In this document: positions 1 through 11,696 of the stretch, piece by piece
How the letters are laid out: every line of letters begins with the position of its first letter
Numbering within the stretch: the stretch's first letter is position 1
Origin: Euptelea pleiosperma
Lineage: Eukaryota > Streptophyta > Magnoliopsida > Ranunculales > Eupteleaceae
DNA: 64,000 nt
Assembly: GCA_035048495.1 (NCBI GenBank)
Contig: CM068544.1
Coordinates: 12,766,138 to 12,830,137, forward strand
Direction: 5' to 3'
Made by a program: the position numbers and the translations under genes
Notes under the pieces: generated by a model
What the model saw: the letters and a program-made list of their open reading frames with translations, nothing else
Told to the model about the DNA's origin: nothing
The model's database searches: none

Positions 1-1
1 T

Positions 2-445
2 AGGGATTGGAACATCCCTCTCAAATTAGAAAACATCGAGGGAGAGGTCAATAGTTATCACCCGTCACCCTACGTCAATGTTGTTGATGAACCTTATGTC
101 ATGGAGAGTCTAATTCAGGACTCTCTCGAGGATAAATTATCCAAGTGTCAAGAACACTTTGAGTCTAACTTCATCTCAGAGTCAGACAATTTTGGTATTA
201 CTGATCTGCAGGAGTCTGCTCCATTCAGATACATTCCCGCAAAACTCAATGAGTTTGCGGCTCTGCTAACCACGGTCAGAGAACCCACTACTACTCTCCT
301 CTCAATCTTTACTGAGAAGCTTCGATCCCTCCCAGATCAACTCCATGCTTTTGCCGGGCTGCTCAGAGAGCTCAATGCCCTTATCTCAGTCTACACTGAG
401 AAAGACCTGTTCTACACAGGTATACCTAGACAAGGGATAGGATAG
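2..445 (+). pseudogene. pol remnant: protease-RT linker
   Basis: The frame is open from base 2 to a stop at 445 and has no start of its own, so it is the tail of a longer frame. The stretch MESLIQDSLEDKL...CQEHFESNF is clearly related to AVESLIPDSTEDIL...CLAHFGADF in the pol gene of element M, which lies between protease and RT. Here the frame stops where RT should begin and the sequence passes into 3' non-coding DNA. It is acidic and low in complexity and has no catalytic motif. No independent function is suggested. Confidence 0.7.
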
Positions 446-2396
446 TTGTCTCCGTTCCACCTTAGGTATCAGGAAGAGTGCAGATTCACTCAGTCTCCAT
501 GAGTTTTAACCTGGTTGGGGGTACTTGATATACCCCCGTCATGTCTGGCTGAAGACGTAAAACTTAGCACTTTCGGAAAGGCAATTCCGGTATTCCTAGA
601 GTACATGAGTCTCATGCGTTTGTTATTACTGTTATATCTCTAGAAATGCAAGTACATTCATTCTTCTGATCATCAGATACCACACACTGTCGAGTTTCTA
701 CCGACTTGGTAACATCCTTCTTGAACCTTTGCATCATCATCACTGATTTTTTTTTTATCATTTTATGTCCCGGTCATGAGCACCGAGGACGGTGCTGTAT
801 TTTGGTTGGGGTTGGGTATTTACCAAAACTCATGTCTTCATTTTGATAAAAAAAAAAAAAATGTTGTTTTTGGGGTGATTTCCGATGTTCTCCAAAAGTT
901 TTCTAGAATTTCAAAAATGTGTCAAATACCCTGACTTTGATTAGCTAAAAACCTCCGTTAAGTTAGTATTGAGGATGTCAATTTTTGTTTAAGGTTAGCT
1001 TTGAGTCAAGCGTGGCTACAGCAGTTTTAAAAACTTAGAAAAACTCAGATTCGGCACAATTGTACACTATCAACATCAGAGTCATCCTAAGTTTGGAAAT
1101 TCTAGAGATCCTGTGAGAAGAATTGTGGAGACCTAACCCAATGAGCTTTCGAGCCTTTACTCATTTCAGAGAGTTATACATTAATCCTGAGTCACAAGAT
1201 GACTCACTATTCTTCATGCCCACAATATTCGTTGAGAGATCTCATTATCTTTTGCTTCGATCATAAAACTCGGAACGACATCAACATTGGATTACTACGA
1301 CAGAACCTTCTCTGTATCCAGTTAAGACAGTATACATGATAGTGCAAACCCTAGAAAATGACTTAGGCCATTTTTTCTGAACTATTCAGCCTTTTTACTC
1401 ACCTGAATTATACTTCACTAGAAACCCTTTGAACCTTTCTATAAAAGCCTTTTCTTGTTAAGCCCATTAACCAAAAACCCAGTTCAGCTACGAAGTGTTA
1501 CTAGCTACCCTACTTTTGAGAAGGATAAAGAATAACTGATGTGGGTGTACCGTGAAAAGAAAAGAAAAGAAGAAAAATCAAAAGGAAAAGAAAGTGGTTC
1601 AAGCTGAAAACAAAATATGGAAAGAAAGTATGAAGAAGAGCTGAAAAGAAATTGAGCAGTCTCAGAAATAGCAAGAAAAAGAGAAAAATACGAAAAAAGG
1701 AAAAAGAACTAGATAATGGTGTTACGCCGCAAGAAAAATGCAAGAAAATGGCAATATCCTCTCAAGATCTTTGAAATCCTGTATCGCTATATCTCTCTAC
1801 ACCTGACCTAAGCCTCATTACAACCCAGGAAAGTCCTACTTGATTCTAGGATAGTACGATCATGAAATGTGGAGATTAGAGAAAGATAAGCTATAGAGTT
1901 TGATCTGACGTTCCCGAGTGAAGTGGTATTCCAATCATGAGATCTTCTTCTGTTAAAGATGTCCTTCCTTCAAATAAAACATATGTGAGATCTTTTGCCT
2001 CTTTATATTAAATACATCTCCTCACATATAAATTGAGAGAAAAGAAGAAAACCCTTCTTGTGTAATTCTATTCTGAGTGCTAAACATGTGAGATTTGAGG
2101 TCGAGGCATAAAAACTTAGAGGTGATTTGGAAATCTTTACTGTCGGATGATGAGAACGTTGAGCACACACACGCGCAGAGTCTGACTATTCTGGGTCATG
2201 ATTATCAGTCTGTAGTCTTGCCAAAACTTTTCAACTCTTCGCTAGCATGTAACTATTTTTGCATCCATTCAATGATTTGACGAACAGTGTTTTCCCGGAG
2301 CTAATATGAAAAAGTGTGCAGCATGTGCAGAGCCCTTTTAAGCTCATTTATTTCGCACTAATTGCCAAGGATTGGCAATATGCTGGTTGGGGGTTG
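446..2396 (+). other. 3' non-coding interior of P with polypurine tract
   Basis: No credible gene is seen. Near 535-595 the text GTCTGGCTGAAGACGT followed by GGAAAGGCAATTCCGG resembles the sequence that follows integrase in Athila/Tat-type elements. Short A and T runs lie near 745 and 848. The guanine-rich GGTTGGGGGTTG at 2385-2396 touches the LTR and is the likely polypurine tract. Confidence 0.6.
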
Positions 2397-3424
2397 TGAT
2401 ATTCGCTTAAAAGTGTGTATTTTTCACTGTTATCTTCTAAGCGTTTTCACACTCTCCTACGTTAAAATGATCTATTTATCTACTTTTCTACGTAAGAGTC
2501 TCTTTTGTTGCGTAGAACACACTTTTCTGGACGAAATGGTATATTTGCATGCATTAAACACATTTTTGGAAGTCTAGACATTGAGTCGTTCTGATAAAGT
2601 CTCATTACGCGCTTCTTCTGTCGCAGGAAACCCCGATGGGACAAATCTCGAGACTTGCGAGCCCACATCAATCAGGAAAGCCCATTATCAAAGCTTAAAG
2701 AGCCCACATGCTATGACTAGAAGATATGGGCCAACTATGGGCTGAATAAGATGACCAAAAAGTCGGCCCAAAGAACGAAGAGAATAGGAGAGCCAATGAC
2801 CAAGAGACGGACCAAAGAGTTTAAAGCCACATAAGTCAGCAAGGAATGATAGTCTACTCTACTGGAGAAGCGTGAGGATGGTCACAGTGAAGACCAGGAT
2901 TCCAAACCCTCTGCCAATACTTTTATCTCCATTTTCAGATACTTTCTCTCTCATCTCTCCTTATTCTCTCTCACTCTTCATCTCTTGGTCCTCGAATCTA
3001 CTGACCTAACCCCAGAACTCCTGCCCATCGGCTCTATCTCATCTCCCTTAGCTTTCTGACCGTTGGATCTTCAATCGGACCGTTGGATCTTTCTAGATCC
3101 GTTGATCTACCAATCTGGGTCCCAATCAAGTCACCATCCATCCGATCACCATCAGACTGTCTATCACATCATCTTGTGAGACAATGGACATCATCAATCC
3201 ATGTGGGCCAGTAGCCGGGCCCATCATCATCGACCCGTTGTCCGACCAGTTAGTGGACCCCGTGAATTTCAAATTAAATTTTAAAAAAATGGGGGGTCCA
3301 CTAAATGGGGAAATTCCCCAAAGAAAAGTAGTGTTTTACTTAAAAAAAAAAAAAAAATAAATTTATTTTTCTTATTTTTTTTATTTTCAAAAATCCCCTA
3401 TTTCCATTAAAGGAAATAGGGAAG

Positions 3425-3436
3425 CTTTAAAAGGGG
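3425..3436 (+). promoter_or_regulatory. TATA-like LTR promoter box
   Basis: CTTTAAAAGGGG lies about 1.03 kb into the LTR. The same place holds CTTTATAAGAGG in other copies (22630, 46264), and the reverse complement at 17053 and 48461. A fixed position in five LTRs and a pyrimidine-rich tract just downstream suggest the pol II promoter and transcript start. Confidence 0.5.
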
Positions 3437-3571
3437 AGAAGAGAGGGTTCGAAACCCTAATCCCTCTCCCCTCTCCTCTTCTCCTTTCCCAAAAACCTTC
3501 TCCCTATCCTTTCCCCCGATTTTCTTCTCTTCTTCTGGCTCTTTTTCGTCGTCTTCTTCCCCCATTCTTCG

Positions 3572-3597
3572 CCGGAGTTGCAGGTTTGCAACTCCGG
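3572..3597. repeat. GGAGTTGCA palindrome, copy in LTR of P
   Basis: CCGGAGTTGCA and its exact complement are separated by 4 nt; the arms extend to 12 bp with the flanking G and C. It lies about 145 bp after the TATA-like box. Related palindromes in the same LTR are at 3870-3889, 4047-4069, 4133-4157 and 4569-4590. Confidence 0.85.
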
Positions 3598-4132
3598 CCG
3601 TTTGTCTCCTCCTTCTTCTCTTCTTGTTCTTATTCTCAACCCTCTCTGTTTCCCCTCCTATCTCACCTCTCTCTCTCTTTCACGTCTGGAATCTTTGCTG
3701 CCCAAGAGAAGAGCAGAAGACTTGCAACCTTCGAGTTGCTGCACCACGCTGCCATCATCTAGTTGCTCTCCTTGTGGCTATAGGCAGCAACGGGTTGCAG
3801 ACCACGCTCCTCCCATCTCACCATCTTTCACTCAGTTGCTGAGCGACAACATCGACGACCTGCAACACTGAGTTGCAAGTCTGCAACTCTAAAGCCCGAA
3901 CCACTGGTAATCTTGACGCTTTCTTCACAAGCGAAACCAGTGCTGTACCACTCACCATCTCGTCCTGCTTCTTCTCCAGCCAGCAGGTAAGTTTGTCATC
4001 TTCTTCTCTTTCTTCTTCTTGTTCTTATTCTTCTTCTCATTCCATCAGAGTTGCACGATTTGCAACTCTCGATTTACAAATCTCGGTCTACAATTAGATC
4101 CCCAAACCTGAGATCCCCATCTCCATTGTTAT

Positions 4133-4157
4133 CGGAGTTGCAGGACTGCAACTCCGG
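4133..4157. repeat. GGAGTTGCA palindrome, second strong copy in LTR of P
   Basis: Arms CGGAGTTGCAG and CTGCAACTCCG are separated by 2 nt. This is the same motif as at 3572, so it has multiplied inside one LTR. Confidence 0.8.
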
Positions 4158-5209
4158 CCCGTCGAGTAACCCAATAGCATAACCAGCTACCCCTTCTTGT
4201 TGGGTCAGCAACTTCTTATCGCCGTGCAACCCCTTCTCGCTGGGCCAACAACTTCCACCATTAAAGTTGTAGAATCTGCAACTTATCCTATCTCCGGTGA
4301 CCACCACTCCTTTTTCTTCCCACGAACCACCGTCAAGTGGAGATGCCTTGCAGATCTGTCCTTCTCCCTCATCGCCGGAAACCTCCACTAGCAGCGGGTT
4401 CATCTCCTCCATCAGTAGACCACTGTCTAAGAGTTGCTGTCCATCCTCATTCTCCTCTACAACCACCTAGGACCACCACCCTCCATCTCTTGGTGCTCCT
4501 CTGACACCACAACATCGTTAGTGCTTCCCCCCACTCCCCTCTCTTCTCTATCTCGGGCCAACATTTCTGGAGTTGCACGCCTGCAACTCTAGAAAACCTT
4601 CACTGTTTGGCCATCCTCCTCATGGCTGATCATCTTTTTGGTGGTGCATCTTGCACCTACACCAGCACCTTCATCCCATGCCAGCCGATCTACTTCATGG
4701 TGAGGTGAGTTCCTAGGTGATCACTTTCTATCTTCTCCTTAGTTTCTTCTTACTCTCTCTCTAGTCAATTTCCTTACTTTCTCTCTCTATCTAGATTCTC
4801 TCCCTTTAGCTAATTTTTAATTGCTTTAGTTATTTATTGCAAATTTAATTCAAGCATTGTATTTGGATATTTAGTTTAATAAAAATAATGGATTCTTTTT
4901 GTTAAAGTTATTTCTTGAATTGTTTTCATTATTGTTCAAGTAGTTTAAATCCAAGAAAAAGTAAGTTTTAAAAATCCACTTCAAATCACCACTCTCACCC
5001 CCACCATCATTCGCATCAATTTCTATGGAAAAATCCGTCATTTCATGTTTTTATTTGCGCTAATCCCTAACTCCGAGTGCGGATCGACATCCGACATGAA
5101 TCCCTATACAAAGATCTAAAATTTTGCAGGATTTAAGAACTGGATCAATTACAAATCTTGTTGAGATTAGGGTTTCCGTAACCAACGACGCGGAAAAACC
5201 CAACTTTCA

Positions 5210-5944
5210 CTGCCCATTGACCTGAAAAGAGGAATGATCCTTGGGATCCTCAATAGTGATTGCCCCAAAGGGTGTGACTGCTGTGACCGTATAAGGACCG
5301 GTCCACCTAGATTTTAATTTCCCAGGGAAGAGATGAAGACGGGAATTATAAAGAAGGACCTTCTGTCCTGAATGGAACTCTTTCCTGAGGATGCTCTTGT
5401 CATGTATCCACTTCATTTTTGCTTTGTAATTCTTGGACAAGTTGTAGGCATCATTTCTGAGTTCTTCTAACTCATTCATTTGAAGTTTTCTCTCCTCCCC
5501 TACAGAGTCGAGGTCGAAGTTGAGTTTCTTAATGGCCCACAGGGCACGATGTTCAATCTCTACCGGTAGATGACAAGGTTTCCCAAAGACGAGACGATAG
5601 GGAGACATATTGAGTGGGGTCTTGTAGGTGGTTCTATATGCCCATAAAGCATCAGTAAGACGAGTAGACCAGTCTTTACGTGTGGTATTGACTGTTTTCT
5701 CCAAGATCTGCTTGATCTGACGATTATAAACCTCTACTTGACCACTAGTCTGCGGATGATAAGCTAGGGCAACCTTGTGGGTTACCCCATACTTTTTCAT
5801 TAATTTCTCGAATATCCTATTGCAGAAATGGGTGCCCCCATCACTAATGATGGCCTTAGGGGCACCGAATCGGGCGAAGATGAACTCCCTTAGGAATTTG
5901 ACCACCACTTTGTGGTCATTGGTCTTGGTGGGAATGGCTTCTAT
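5210..5944 (-). pseudogene. Integrase, C-terminal part (M)
   Basis: This is the second half of a Ty3/Gypsy integrase core plus its C-terminal domain. It has the second catalytic aspartate in [10 protein letters not shown] and the glutamate in SGQVEVYN, spaced as in the DDE family, then [22 protein letters not shown] and a C-terminal [18 protein letters not shown] segment. The N-terminal half continues at 8550 beyond a solo LTR; the two halves meet in frame once one TCTAT duplication is discounted. The 3' end is cut by element P at VNGQ. The frame has no stop here, so this part decayed little before it was broken. Confidence 0.9.
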
Positions 5945-8549
5945 TGAAAATAGGATTTTCCCGCGTCGTTGGTTACGGAAACCCTAGATTCAACACAATT
6001 TGTAATTATCCGAGACTTTAATCCTGCAAAATATAAACTTTTGTATAGGGATTCGTGTATGATGTCGATCCGCACTCGGGGTTAGTTCACGCGATTCATG
6101 AGCATGAAATGATGAATTTTAACTAGAAAAATTGGTGGAGGGGTGAGAATGGCGATGTGGATTAAAACATGAATTCTTTTTTATTTATTTTAGAGGGAAC
6201 CATTATCTGCTAAAATGATGAGAGAGAAAATAGGAAGGACATAATATAATAAGCAAAACTAATGAAATTAACCACCTTTATTAAAATGAAAAGTAACTTA
6301 CAATAACCTTGAATCTGATTGGTGCATAAATAAATTTCAAAAATTAACTAGAAAGCATGAAATAGAAGGGAGATAGAGAGAGAAAGGTAGAGAAAGAAAG
6401 AGGAGGTCTATTCTAGAGAGAGAAAGTGGAAGGAGAGGGTCTAAAGAGGAGAGAGAAAATTCATCATTGAAACTTACCGATATTTAGAATCGGCCATTGA
6501 GATCGAGATCAGTTGGATTTGGCTAATAAAGATTCAGGATCGGCTAAGAGGATGGAGGGGGGTGAAGTGGAACCATCTAGGAAGTTCACATCTTCCTCTC
6601 TTCTTTTCCTATCTTTTCTTCCTTTTCCTTTTTTTTTTTTTTTTTTTTTTGTTGAGATAAAGAGAGAGGTGAGGATGAGGAACTCGTACACGGCCTACGC
6701 TCCAAAAACAAGGGGTTGTAGGTCCGTTATAAGTTCGGACCAGCAACGGTGGTAGATCGGCCAACGGTGGGACGGCAAGTGTGCTGCCCGGAGGAGAGAG
6801 CACCGGTTGGTGGTGGAGGCGCTAGGTGCTGTTGGTGATCGGTGCTCCAAGGATTACAGAAACAAGGAGCAATAGGGAGTTGAAGACGAGCCTGTCCAGC
6901 AATCTTTGGAATTGCAGGTGCATACAGAGGAGAGGAGGATCATGGAGAGGTGGTTCGCCTGAAGTTGCAGCCTGGTTTGGTGGAGAAAAAGCAGTCCGAT
7001 GGTGGCGGTGCAGCAGGTGATGGAAGAAGAGGAGGGCGGTCTGGAGGTGTTGCAGCGGCAAGGTGGAGTGGTGAAAGGCAGGTGAGGACGCCCAGATCTC
7101 CTCCTCCTTCCGTCTTCTCTCTTCTTCTTTTCTCTTTTTTTTTTTTTGGTTTTTTTTTTTTTGTGAAGAAATTGGGAACGGTTTTGAGTTTTTTTTTTTG
7201 AAAGTGAAGATGGAGGAGATAGTGGAACATGGTAGAGAATGGGGGGGGAGAAGGGCGGCGACTGTGCAGCAATATCAAGAAGAAGAAGAACGAGGAGGAG
7301 AAGAAGGAGAAGGTGGGGGAGCCGACGAACCAGTCTGGTGGTGGCTCGCCGGAGATGAAGTAACAAGGAGAAGAAGAAGAAAAAGAAATGGGAGAGAAGA
7401 GAAAAGGAGGAGGAAGATGGGGCCAACGAGTTGGGGGAGAGAATGGAGCAATAAGGAGGGGGATTAGGGTTTGGAAATTAGGGTTCGTCCCCCTCCTTCC
7501 CCTTTTTAAAGCTTCCCTATTTCCTTTAATGGAAATAGGGGGTTTTTGAAAATAAAAAAATAAGAAAAATATTTTTTTTTTTTTTTTTTAAGTAAAACAC
7601 TACTTTTTTATGGGGAATCTCCCCAATTAGTGGACCCCCCATTTAATTAAAATTATTTTGAAATTCGCGGGGTCCACTAACTGGTCGGACAGCGGGTCGA
7701 TGAAGATGGGCCCGGCTACTGGCCCGTATGGATTGATGATGTCCATCATCTCACAAGATGATGTGACAGACAGTTTGATGGCGATCGGATGGATGGTGAC
7801 TTGATTGAGACTCAGATTGGTAGATCGACAGATCTAGAGAGATCCAACGGTCCGATTGAAGATCCAACGGTCCGATGGAAGATCCAATGGTCAGAAAATT
7901 AAGGGAGATGAGATAGAGCCGATGGGTAGGAGTTCTAGGGTTAGGTCAGTAGATTCGAGGATCGAGAGATGAAGAGAGAGAGAATAAGAAGAGATGAGAG
8001 AAAAAGTATCAAAAAAATAGAAAAAAGCACTGGCGGAGGGTCTGGAACCCTGGTCTTCACTGTGACCATCCTCACGCTTCTCCAGTAGAGTCGACTATCA
8101 TTCTTTGCTGACTCATGTGGCTTTAAACGCTTTGGTCCGTCTCTTGGTCATTGGCTCTCCTACTCTCTTCGTTCTTTGGGCCGGCTTTTTGGTCCTCTTA
8201 TTCAGCCCATATTTGGCCCATATCTTCTAGTCATAGCATGTGGGCTTGTTAAGCTTTGATAATGGGCTTTCATGATCGATTTGGGCCCACAAGTCTCAAG
8301 AATCGTCCCATCGGGGTTTCCTGCGATAGAAGAAGCGCGTAATGAGACTTTATCAGAACGGCTTAATATTTAGACTTCCGAAAATATGTTTAATGCATGC
8401 AAATATACCATTTCGTCCAGAAAAGTGTGTTCTACGCAACAGAAGAGACTCTTACGTAGAAAAGTAGGTAAATAGAGTATTTTACGTAGGAGAATGCAAT
8501 AACGCTAAAAGGATAATTGCTTAAAATAAGCACTTTTGAGCGAATATCA
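5945..8549 (-). repeat. Solo LTR (family 1) inside integrase of M
   Basis: A complete LTR of 2605 bp in minus orientation: the plus strand starts TGAAAATAGG and ends GCGAATATCA. Five-base duplications TCTAT flank it at 5940-5944 and 8550-8554. With no interior and perfect duplications it is a solo LTR left by LTR-LTR recombination. The TATA-like box lies near 7500. The palindrome seen in sister LTRs is eroded here. Open frames in its purine-rich and pyrimidine-rich tracts (6500-7470) are composition artefacts. Confidence 0.93.
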
Positions 8550-9072
8550 TCTATCCATTTGGATACATAGTCTACCGCAAGAAGAATGTACTCAAAACCA
8601 TAGGAAACGGGAAAGGGGCCCATGAAGTCGATGCCCCAGATGTCAAATATTTTATTGACCTGGATGGGAGTGAGGGGCATCATGTTCCTCTGGGAGATGC
8701 GGCCTAGATGCTGGCAATTAGGACAAGTTTTGCTGTAGATGTGGGCATCTTTAAATAATGTGGGCCAGTAGAATCCGCATTGCAGAACTTTTTCTGCAGT
8801 CTTCTTAGTGCTGAAATGACCACCACAAGGTTGGTCATGACATGAGGACAAGATATTGAGTTGGTCCGACTCAGGGACACAGAGACGAATGATCTGGTCA
8901 GGACAGTATTTATACAAATAAGGGTCATCCCAAGAGTAGTACTTAACTCTTGCTAGGAATTGGCTTTTGTCCTGTTTTGACCAGTGTGAAGGCATTTCTT
9001 CGGTGACAAGGTAGTTGACAATGTCAGCATACCATGGATGAACGGAGATAGCGAACAGTTGTTCGTCTGAAA
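8550..9072 (-). pseudogene. Integrase, zinc-binding and N-terminal core (M)
   Basis: The frame holds the HHCC zinc-binding domain (CHDQPCGGHFSTKKT... and CPNC) and the start of the catalytic core with the first aspartate in WGIDFMGPFP, then AVDYVSKW. It reads on from RNase H after a one-base loss near 9073, and stops at the solo LTR at 8549. The match to plant Gypsy integrases is clear by motif. It cannot make a working enzyme in this copy. Confidence 0.88.
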
Positions 9073-9425
9073 GGTCTCAGGGATGGGCTGGGTGTCGAAG
9101 GATGACTCTAAAGTCAGTCTAGACAAGTGATCAGCCACTACATTCTCAGTTCCTTTCTTATCCTTAATCTCGAGGTCGAATTCCTGCAGTAAGAGAATCC
9201 ATCGAATTAATCAAGGCTTGGTTTCCTTTTTCGACATGAGATAACGAAGGGCTGCATGATCAGTGTACACGACCACCTTAGTGGCTAAGAGGTACTGACG
9301 GAATTTATCAAGGGCGAAGACTACCGCCAGGAGTTCTTTCTCAGTGGTGGAGTAATTCATTTGGGCAGAGTTAAGAGTTTTGCTCGCGTAGTAGATCATG
9401 TGTGACCTTTTGTCAACTCTCTGCC
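9073..9425 (-). pseudogene. RNase H domain (M)
   Basis: It carries [36 protein letters not shown], with the EKELLA segment that holds a catalytic glutamate, then [12 protein letters not shown] with a catalytic aspartate, and [10 protein letters not shown], the usual end of the domain. A UGA at 9211-9213 replaces the arginine usual in [15 protein letters not shown] contexts (CGA to TGA, a CpG change). One-base losses at both ends shift it relative to RT and to integrase. Confidence 0.86.
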
Positions 9426-9644
9426 TAGAATGGCTCCTAAGGCATAGTCAGAAGCATCGCACATTACCTCGAAAGGTAGAGTCCAGTCCGGGGGATGGAT
9501 AATGGGCGCAGTAGTGAGCTCAGATTTGAGACGCTCGAATGCCTTGACACAGTCAGCATTAAAGTCGAAAGGACTATCTTTAGCCAGAAGATGGGACAGT
9601 GGTCGAGCGATTTGAGAGAAGTCCTTGATGAATCGCCTATAGAA
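9426..9644 (-). pseudogene. RT thumb/connection (M)
   Basis: This continues the RT frame past the UGA at 9645-9647, in a place where related elements have tryptophan (TGG to TGA). Visible are FYRRFIKDFSQIARPLSHLL and [18 protein letters not shown], the start of the RNase H-like fold. The frame is lost near 9425 by a one-base deletion. Confidence 0.85.
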
Positions 9645-9647
9645 TCA

Positions 9648-11630
9648 TCCATGTCCCAAAAAGGACCGAATGTCACGCACGGACTTAGGAATGGGCAAGG
9701 TCGAGATGATATCGATTTTAGCTTTGTCGACCTCAATGCCTTGATGGGAAATGACATGTCCCAGAACTATGCCTTTCTTCACCATGAAGTGGCATTTCTC
9801 CCAATTGAGGACAAGTCGCTTGTCCTGACAGCGTTGAAGTACAAGCCCTAGATGGTTCAGACAGTCATCAAAGGATGACCCAAAGACTGAGAAGTCGTCC
9901 ATAAAGACTTCGAGGAATTTTTCCAGCATATCAGAGAATATGCTCATCATACACCTTTGAAAGGTCGCGGGTGCATTGCAGAGGCCAAAGGGCATGCGCT
10001 TGTAGGCAAAAGTGCCAAAGGGACAGGTGAAAGTTGTCTTCTCGTGATCCTCAGGGGCGATGGGTATTTGATTATACCCTGAGTAACCATCAAGGAAGCA
10101 GTAATAGGAGTGACCTGCTAGTCTCTCCAACATCTGGTCTATGAAGGGTAAAGGAAAATGGTCCTTCCTAGTGTTGGTGTTGAGTCGTCGGTAATCGATG
10201 TAGACTCTCCACCCTTTCTTCAGGCGCTGGGTGACTATTTCCTTGTTCTCATTTTCCACAACCATGAATCCTGCCTTTTTAGGGATGACTTGAATAGGAC
10301 TCACCCATTTACTATCGGAGATGGGGTAAATGATACCTGCATCTAACAGTTTAAGGACCTCATCCCGGACTACATCCTTCAAGACAGGGTTCAACCTCCT
10401 CTGGTGTTCTCGAGAGGTTTTGGATTCATCCTCGAGATAGATGTGATGTTGGCACACCGAGGGGTCTATGCCACGAATATCGTCTATGGTCCACCCTATC
10501 GCAGATTTGTGCTCTTTGAGTAGCTCGAGAAGTTTCTTACGTTCACTTGTAGATAAAGCGGAAGCAATAATGACAGGGTAGGTTTCCTTAGGACCAAGAT
10601 AGGCATAGGAAAGATCTGTGGGAAGAGGCTTAAGCTCCAATGTTGGAGCAGATGGAGTTGAAATAGGTGTCACAGAAGACACGGATTGAAGAGGTATGAC
10701 TTCAGTAGATAAAGGAAGGATGGGTTCTCTGGCCATGGTTATCAGAGGCTCGAACTCAATGAGTGGAGCGGGGATCTCTAGTAGTGGAGCAATCTCCAAA
10801 AGATCATTGAGATCAGAAATAGCTGACTCTGTTGCAAAGTCAGCCCCAAAGTGTGCTAGACACTGTTTAAGAATATCTTCGGTGGAGTCCGGGATTAGAC
10901 TCTCAACGGCACATATATCATCTGCCACATCGCGATCGGCATCCTGTTGCATTAAACGAAAGATATTGACCTCAGCTTTGAGATTTCCGAAAGCAATGGA
11001 CATGTTTCCGTCCCTGCACCCAATGTGTGCATTCGCAGTGGCAAGGAATGGACGGCCTAAGATGATCGGAATGCGGTTATCCTGACATGGCTCGGTATCA
11101 AGAATGATAAAGTCCACAAGATAATAAAAGTCAGCGACTTTTACTAGGACATCTTCAATGATTCCTCTTGGAATCTTGATGGACTGATCAGCCAATTTCA
11201 AGGTGACATTGGTAGGCTTCATATCTTTCAGTCCTAACTGCTGATATACCGAGAATGGTATGAGGTTAACGCTAGCCCCTAAATCTAGCAAGGCAGTGCA
11301 GCTAAAGTTGTCTCCAATTTCACATTGGACAGTTGGGCTACCTGGATCCTTGTGTTTGATCACACTGTTGCATTGAATGAACGCGGTAGCTTTTTCGGCC
11401 AAGAAGGCAGCTTTGGGTACATGCGTACGCCGCTTAACTGTGCACAAGTCCTTGAGGAATTTGGCATAGGAGGGGATTTGCTTGATAGCAGAAAGGAATG
11501 GGATATTGATCTGGACATCTTTAAAGACGTCTAAGATCTCTAAGAATTGTTGATCCCGCTTATCTTGGACAAGTCTGTCCGCGAAGGGAGGCTTTACTCG
11601 ACAAATGGATTTGTCTTTAGCCTTGGATTT
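9648..11630 (-). pseudogene. Protease and reverse transcriptase (M pol)
   Basis: The frame is open between UAG 11631-11633 and UGA 9645-9647 and is in phase with gag. Protease comes first, with active site ALLDLGASVNLIPFSVY (DLGAS, as in Athila). An acidic linker with AVESLIPDSTEDIL follows. RT then shows YRRLNTNTRKDHFPLPFIDQ, FLDGYSGYNQIPI, MPFGLCNAPATFQRCM and the catalytic FMDDFSVFG. It would process the polyprotein and copy the element RNA in virus-like particles. The catalytic residues are kept; the stops at each end, not the core, make it a pseudogene. Confidence 0.92.
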
Positions 11631-11696
11631 CTACACAGGGATATCTGATGTTGGTGCAGAGGTAGAAGAAGCAGAGGTAGGATTAGGACTAGTTTC

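Larger units (their letters stand above)
1..5209 (+). mobile_element. Family 1 (Athila-like) LTR element P, 3' part
   Basis: This is the 3' end of a plus-strand LTR retrotransposon: a protease-RT linker coding remnant (2-445), about 1.95 kb of 3' non-coding interior (446-2396) and the 3' LTR (2397-5209). The 5' LTR lies left of the window. RT, RNase H and integrase, which should follow the linker, are absent, so P is an internally deleted or non-autonomous copy. The base after its LTR (5210) is inside the integrase gene of element M, so P inserted into M. The expected target duplication is CTGCC (5210-5214); its partner is off-window. Confidence 0.8.
2397..5209 (+). repeat. 3' LTR of P (family 1), 2.8 kb
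   Basis: It begins TGATATTCGC and ends AACTTTCA. Blocks shared with all family 1 LTRs in the window appear in order: a CTACGTAAGAGTCTC block, a repeated ACCGTTGGATCTTC block near 3060, TAGTGGACCCC near 3250, a TATA-like CTTTAAAAGGGG at 3425, a pyrimidine-rich stretch, several GGAGTTGCA/TGCAACTCC palindromes, and GAGTGCGGATCGACATCCGAC near 5075 before the 3' end. Confidence 0.88.

Noticed and set aside
101..445. A small host gene
   Set aside because: The frame is open from the window edge and is homologous to the protease-RT linker of the pol gene in M.
1000..2396. An envelope-like gene, as some Athila elements carry
   Set aside because: No continuous frame, membrane segment or recognisable env-like motif is present in this part of P.
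6500..7470. Cluster of overlapping frames on both strands, up to 190 codons
   Set aside because: They lie in purine/pyrimidine-biased LTR DNA of a solo LTR, have lysine, serine or leucine runs, and are not kept in other LTR copies.
2397..8549. A single DNA transposon with 2.7-kb terminal inverted repeats (foldback type)
   Set aside because: The right arm has its own TCTAT duplications, and the left arm touches a polypurine tract; they are two separate LTR events in opposite directions.
9464..9757. 97-codon minus-strand frame within pol
   Set aside because: It is a shifted shadow of the RT frame; the RT motifs are read in the neighbouring frame.
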